A stretch of DNA of 10,524 bases from assembly GCA_002167805.1 (NCBI GenBank), contig NHBT01000028.1, positions 1-10,524 of the forward strand, read 5' to 3'. A program made the translations under genes and the position numbers. Under the pieces are notes generated by a model. The model did not search any database and was not told where the DNA came from. It saw nothing but the letters and a program-made list of their open reading frames with translations. Origin of the DNA: Owenweeksia sp. TMED14. GTDB taxonomy: Bacteria > Bacteroidota > Bacteroidia > Flavobacteriales > Schleiferiaceae. Below, one piece after another: positions 7,514 through 10,524 of this stretch; positions within the stretch are counted from its first letter, which is position 1, and every line of letters starts with the position of its first letter.

Positions 7514-8845
7514 TTATAATGATGTATTTCTTCCACGCATACGGCCACCTTCCATGAGTCCGTCATAATGGCTATTTAACAAATAACTCTCAATCTGCAT
7601 TAATGTATCAAGGACGACTCCAACAATAATCAAAAGTGAAGTTCCTCCGTAGAACTGAGCCCATTGCATATTTATTCCCAAAGTCATAGCAACAGCAGGT
7701 AAAATTGCAATCAAAGCTAGTAAAACAGCACCAGGCAATGTGATTTTTGCGAGAACGTCATCAATGTAATTCCCAGTCGCTTCACCAGGCTTAATACCGG
7801 GGACAAAGCCTCCATTTCGTTTCAGGTCATCAGCAATTTGAGTAGTATTGATTTGAATTGCTGTGTAAAAATAAGTGAAGACCAAAATTAACAATGCAAA
7901 AACAAAATTATACCAAAAGCCCTGAATATCACCAAAGACATTAACCAACCATGTTGCTCCTGACCCTTCTAAACCTGTATATTGAACAACTGTTAAGGGG
8001 ACAAACATCAACGCCTGAGCAAAAATTATTGGCATAACACCTGATGCGTTTACTCGTACAGGAAGGTAACTTCTACCTAAAGACTTACCACTGCCTCCAG
8101 CCACTCGCTTCGCGTACTCTAAGGGGACCTTGCGAACCGCCTGCGTGATTGCAATAGCAAATAGAAAAACGAGGTATAGGGCCACGAGTTCAATCAAAAA
8201 TTTAATCCAGCCTCCCCCAGTTGGACTTAATTGAGTAGCTACTTCCTGAAAAAATGCTTGAGGAAAATTGGCTATAATACCAATCATAATGAGAAGAGAT
8301 ATTCCGTTTCCAACACCTTTTTCAGTGATTCTCTCTCCCAACCACATGGCAAAAATAGTTCCAGCGATAATTACGACCCATGAAGCCAACCAGAAAGTTG
8401 ACATTGGTAACGTAATATTCACACCTTGATAAATTAAATTAGTTATATATCCGGGAGCTTGAGCAGCAACAATAAGAATCGTCAGGTATCGTGTTATTTG
8501 ATTTAATTTTCTTCGACCAGACTCGCCTTCTTTTTGCATTTTTTGAACAGCTGGAACTGCAAGTCCCGCAAGCTGTATAACAATAGAGGCTGAAATATAG
8601 GGCATAATTCCAAGTGCTAAAATAGATGCATTAGCAAAAGCACCTCCTGAAAATGCATTAATCAAGCCTACGAGGCCTTCAGAGGCTTGGCTTTGAAGAT
8701 TTTCAAGACTGGAAGGATCTATACCAGGAAGAACCACATTTGATCCCAAACGGTATATAAGCAACAGACCCGCAGTAAGCATAAGCTTTTCACGCAGCTC
8801 GGTGATGCCCCAGATATTTCTTAACGTTTGGATAAAACGGTTCAT
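7514..8845 (-). CDS. secY: Preprotein translocase subunit SecY
   Basis: SecY is the central channel of the SecYEG translocon in the cytoplasmic membrane, passing secreted proteins and inserting membrane proteins. The 443 residues fit ten transmembrane helices, at about 20-40, 70-95, 118-138, 150-170, 180-197, 213-237, 265-288, 309-331, 369-389 and 396-416. Conserved parts include the plug/TM2 region [20 protein letters not shown] (67-86), [17 protein letters not shown] (170-186), the cytoplasmic loop with KVPLEYAKR (239-247), [16 protein letters not shown] (261-276) and the loop [12 protein letters not shown] (346-357). The start at 8845 is 2 nt after the rplO stop, and the stop is 1 nt before infA. 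Location within the spc operon is standard. No defect is visible. Confidence 0.98.
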   Translation of the reverse strand: MNRFIQTLRNIWGITELREKLMLTAGLLLIYRLGSNVVLPGIDPSSLENLQSQASEGLVGLINAFSGGAFANASILALGIMPYISASIVIQLAGLAVPAVQKMQKEGESGRRKLNQITRYLTILIVAAQAPGYITNLIYQGVNITLPMSTFWLASWVVIIAGTIFAMWLGERITEKGVGNGISLLIMIGIIANFPQAFFQEVATQLSPTGGGWIKFLIELVALYLVFLFAIAITQAVRKVPLEYAKRVAGGSGKSLGRSYLPVRVNASGVMPIIFAQALMFVPLTVVQYTGLEGSGATWLVNVFGDIQGFWYNFVFALLILVFTYFYTAIQINTTQIADDLKRNGGFVPGIKPGEATGNYIDDVLAKITLPGAVLLALIAILPAVAMTLGINMQWAQFYGGTSLLIIVGVVLDTLMQIESYLLNSHYDGLMEGGRMRGRNTSL

Positions 8846-8847
8846 AA

Positions 8848-9528
8848 TTACTTTTTAGTTTCCTTTTTAGTTTCCTTTGAAGACTTATTTGTGGTTTCTT
8901 TTTTAGCCTCCTTTGTGATTTCTTTTTTAGCCTCCTTAGTGGTTTCCTTTTTCGCCTCCTTAGTGGTTTCCTTTTTCGCCTCCTTAGTGGTTTCCTTTTT
9001 CGCCTCCTTAGTGGTTTCCTTTTTAGTTTCTTTAACAATAGAATCTTTCGAAATTTTTACTTCCTCTGAGGCTAAATTTGAATTTATCAGTTCGAACGAA
9101 CCACCTGCCTTTTCAATCGCATTCTTTGCGGATAAACTTATTTTATTTACTTTGACTTTAACTGATCCTAAAATTTTTCCACGACCCAAGACCTTGACTA
9201 AATCATTTTTACTTGCTAGACCGTTTGCAATTAATGATTCTAGAGTTATTTCTTTTACCTTTTTATCATCTATAAGTTTTTGAATGATATCAAGATTAAT
9301 TACGCGATACTCAGTTCGATTTGGATTTGTAAAACCAAATTTTGGTACTCTCCTCTGCAAAGGCATTTGACCTCCTTCGAAACCTATTTTTTTGCTATAA
9401 CCTGATCTAGACTTCGCACCCTTGTGACCGCGGCCAGAAGTGCCAGCAGAGCCACTACCTTCTCCCCGTCCAAGACGTTTTTTTGAAAATGTTGAACCTA
9501 CTGCAGGTTTTAAGTTATGAAGTGACAT
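8848..9528 (-). CDS. rplO: 50S ribosomal protein L15 with long lysine-rich repeat tail
   Basis: L15 is a late-assembly large-subunit protein that reaches deep into 23S rRNA. Residues 1 to about 150 are an ordinary L15: [12 protein letters not shown], the glycine/basic extension [20 protein letters not shown] (17-36), [18 protein letters not shown] (49-66), VLGRGKI (113-119) and [10 protein letters not shown] (137-146). Family members usually stop at about 145-150 residues, whereas this one has 226. The extra 76 residues include five units of KKETTKEA (169-208, the last with one change), a decayed sixth unit, and a closing [11 protein letters not shown]. The tail is in frame, with a single TAA stop 2 nt before secY, so it is read as part of L15. 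It has no aromatic residues and looks disordered or helical and highly charged. Its role is unknown. The start at 9528 follows rpmD by 12 nt. Confidence 0.97.
   Translation of the reverse strand: MSLHNLKPAVGSTFSKKRLGRGEGSGSAGTSGRGHKGAKSRSGYSKKIGFEGGQMPLQRRVPKFGFTNPNRTEYRVINLDIIQKLIDDKKVKEITLESLIANGLASKNDLVKVLGRGKILGSVKVKVNKISLSAKNAIEKAGGSFELINSNLASEEVKISKDSIVKETKKETTKEAKKETTKEAKKETTKEAKKETTKEAKKEITKEAKKETTNKSSKETKKETKK
8905..9024. repeat. 24-bp in-frame tandem repeat in the 3' end of rplO
   Basis: Five 24-bp units lie head to tail. Those starting at 8953, 8977 and 9001 are identical; the unit at 8929 differs from them by one base, and the unit at 8905 by several. Each encodes the octapeptide KKETTKEA on the minus strand. 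Further decayed sequence continues to about 8881. Copies become more divergent towards the 3' end of the gene, as expected if the inner copies amplified most recently. Confidence 0.95.
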
Positions 9529-9540
9529 ACTCTATGATTA

Positions 9541-9723
9541 TTATTTTAATTCTTCTACCGTGACTAGATGACTTACTGTTTGAACCATACCCACAATTTG
9601 GGCGTTTTTTTTATGCTCCACAGTTTGGTTAATTTTTCGCAGACCCAGGGCTACCATGGTTGCTTTTTGATTTGGAGGGCGATTTATAACGCTTCGTTTT
9701 TGAGTAATTTTTAAGACTGACAT
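9541..9723 (-). CDS. rpmD: 50S ribosomal protein L30
   Basis: L30 is a small large-subunit protein contacting 23S rRNA, with a ferredoxin-like fold. The 60-residue product reads KITQKRSVINRPPNQKATM (5-23), LGLRKINQTVEHKKNAQIVG (27-46), and ends MVQTVSHLVTVEEL, all typical of the family (the usual form is VRSxIGRPxxQRxTLxxLGLRKxxxxV). Its length matches bacterial L30. It sits 9 nt after rpsE and 12 nt before rplO, the standard spc-operon position. No oddity is seen. Confidence 0.97.
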   Translation of the reverse strand: MSVLKITQKRSVINRPPNQKATMVALGLRKINQTVEHKKNAQIVGMVQTVSHLVTVEELK

Positions 9724-9732
9724 AAACTCTGA

Positions 9733-10254
9733 TTATTTACCATTAAAAACTTGGGAGACTGATATACCTCTTGACTTTGCAACTTGTTTTGCATCTCTGA
9801 GAGAATGTAAAGCTTCAAAAGTTGCTTTTACCAAATTATGAGGATTCGATGACCCCTTTGACTTCGCCAAAACATCGTGAATACCCACGCATTCAAGCAC
9901 ATGACGCATTGCTCCACCTGCGATCACTCCAGTTCCCGATGATGCAGGTCTTAAAAAAACTTTTGCCCCAGCAAATTTCCCGTCTTGCTCGTGAGGAAGC
10001 GTTCCTTTGACCACAGGAAAACGATATAAATTCTTTTTTGCATCTTCAATACCTTTATTAACGGCTTCAGATACCTCTTTACTCTTTCCAAGGCCATATC
10101 CTCCTATTCCGTGCTCATCACCAACGACTACTATAGCAGTGAAACCAAATGTTCGTCCACCTTTAGTCACCTTTGTAACACGCTGAACACCCACTAGTTT
10201 ATCTACTAATTCCAAACCACTGGGTTTTACTTTTTTTATGTTTTTATCTTTCAT
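9733..10254 (-). CDS. rpsE: 30S ribosomal protein S5
   Basis: S5 lies on the solvent side of the 30S, where it shapes the mRNA entry tunnel and helps translational fidelity. The 173 residues hold the N-terminal double-stranded-RNA-like domain ([20 protein letters not shown], 23-42, then [17 protein letters not shown], 45-61) and the C-terminal domain ([21 protein letters not shown], 101-121, and [17 protein letters not shown], 124-140). The latter carries the GxGVIAGG motif of the family. Length is typical. The start ATG at 10254 follows the rplR stop by 9 nt, with a short AGGA a few bases upstream, so a weak ribosome binding site is possible. It is 9 nt upstream of rpmD. Confidence 0.98.
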   Translation of the reverse strand: MKDKNIKKVKPSGLELVDKLVGVQRVTKVTKGGRTFGFTAIVVVGDEHGIGGYGLGKSKEVSEAVNKGIEDAKKNLYRFPVVKGTLPHEQDGKFAGAKVFLRPASSGTGVIAGGAMRHVLECVGIHDVLAKSKGSSNPHNLVKATFEALHSLRDAKQVAKSRGISVSQVFNGK

Positions 10255-10263
10255 AATCCTAAA

Positions 10264-10524
10264 TCAGAATTTCAATCCAGCCTCACGTGCTCCGGTGGCC
10301 AGAGATTTAATACGTCCATGATATAAATAACCTCCTCGGTCAAACGAAACTGTTTCAATACCATTAGATTTCGCTACTTCAGCAATTTTCTTCCCAACTT
10401 CAAAAGCCCGCTCGATTTTAGTTCCTGCGATAGGATCTCCAGAATTAGTCAATGAAGTTGCTGTACCTATGGTTAATCCGTTCACATCATCAATTAATTG
10501 AGCATAAATTTCTTTACTACTTCG
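10264..10524 (-). CDS. rplR: 50S ribosomal protein L18, C-terminal part
   Basis: L18 binds 5S rRNA and carries it into the central protuberance of the 50S subunit. The reading frame is open to the right edge, and its first visible codon starts exactly at 10524. The 86 visible residues begin [16 protein letters not shown], which matches the L18 strand in the family form [14 protein letters not shown]. They continue through [18 protein letters not shown] to the hallmark [20 protein letters not shown] and end REAGLKF. Bacterial L18 is about 115-120 residues, so roughly the first 30 lie outside the window. The GTG at 10485 is an internal valine, not the start. rpsE follows 9 nt later. Confidence 0.97.
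   Translation of the reverse strand, partial: RSSKEIYAQLIDDVNGLTIGTATSLTNSGDPIAGTKIERAFEVGKKIAEVAKSNGIETVSFDRGGYLYHGRIKSLATGAREAGLKF

Noticed and set aside
7513..7566. Possible 18-residue N-terminal extension of IF-1
   Set aside because: The frame is open only because it lies inside the secY coding end. IF-1 proteins start at MAKE, and 71 residues is the normal length.
8790..9038. Minus-strand Arg/Lys-rich open frame (KRKPLRRR repeats) overlapping rplO and secY
   Set aside because: It is a shifted reading of the same rplO repeat and runs into the secY start. The L15 frame is the one continuous with a conserved domain.
8828..9283. Long plus-strand open frame opposite the rplO tail, encoding repeats of a hydrophobic [12 protein letters not shown] peptide that look like membrane segments
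   Set aside because: It is the antisense shadow of the 24-bp repeat: a unit of eight codons without stops in one frame stays open on the other strand. It overlaps a secure rplO and has no promoter or family resemblance.

Overview
This is a low-GC bacterial window in which every gene reads on the minus strand. It carries the 3' half of the large ribosomal protein cluster (end of the spc operon plus the alpha operon), followed by three metabolic genes. In transcription order (high to low coordinate) the genes are rplR (partial), rpsE, rpmD, rplO, secY, infA, rpmJ, rpsM, rpsK, rpsD, rpoA, rplQ, then a terminator, then carA, eno, citrate synthase, and finally the 5' part of a lysine-rich repeat protein that runs off the left edge.

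The run rplQ-carA-eno-citrate synthase, the zinc-free L36, the C-terminally extended L17, and the lack of a consistent GGAGG-type ribosome binding site all point to Bacteroidetes. The absence of map (methionine aminopeptidase) between secY and infA fits Flavobacteriales better than Bacteroidales, as I recall the gene orders. This assignment is inference from gene order and protein features, not from a database search.

Region 10524-4194 is a tightly packed translation, transcription and secretion operon. It encodes 30S proteins (S5, S13, S11, S4), 50S proteins (L18, L30, L15, L36, L17), initiation factor IF-1, the SecY translocon channel and the RNA polymerase alpha subunit, with gaps of 1-27 nt. 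A clear intrinsic terminator at 4124-4155 closes it. Region 4093-398 (carA, eno, citrate synthase, with 6-nt gaps) appears to be a separate or read-through unit for pyrimidine/arginine precursor synthesis, glycolysis and TCA entry. Region 397-1 holds a 183-nt spacer and the start of an unrecognised PAAKK-repeat gene.

The window is mostly conserved housekeeping sequence, and I see no novel defence, mobile or biosynthetic system. The unusual parts are: two independent lysine-rich in-frame tandem repeats (a 24-bp unit forming a long tail on ribosomal protein L15, and a 15-bp unit in the left-edge gene); a third low-complexity tail on L17; a mitochondrial-type citrate synthase; and a terminator that may have a carA promoter built into it.
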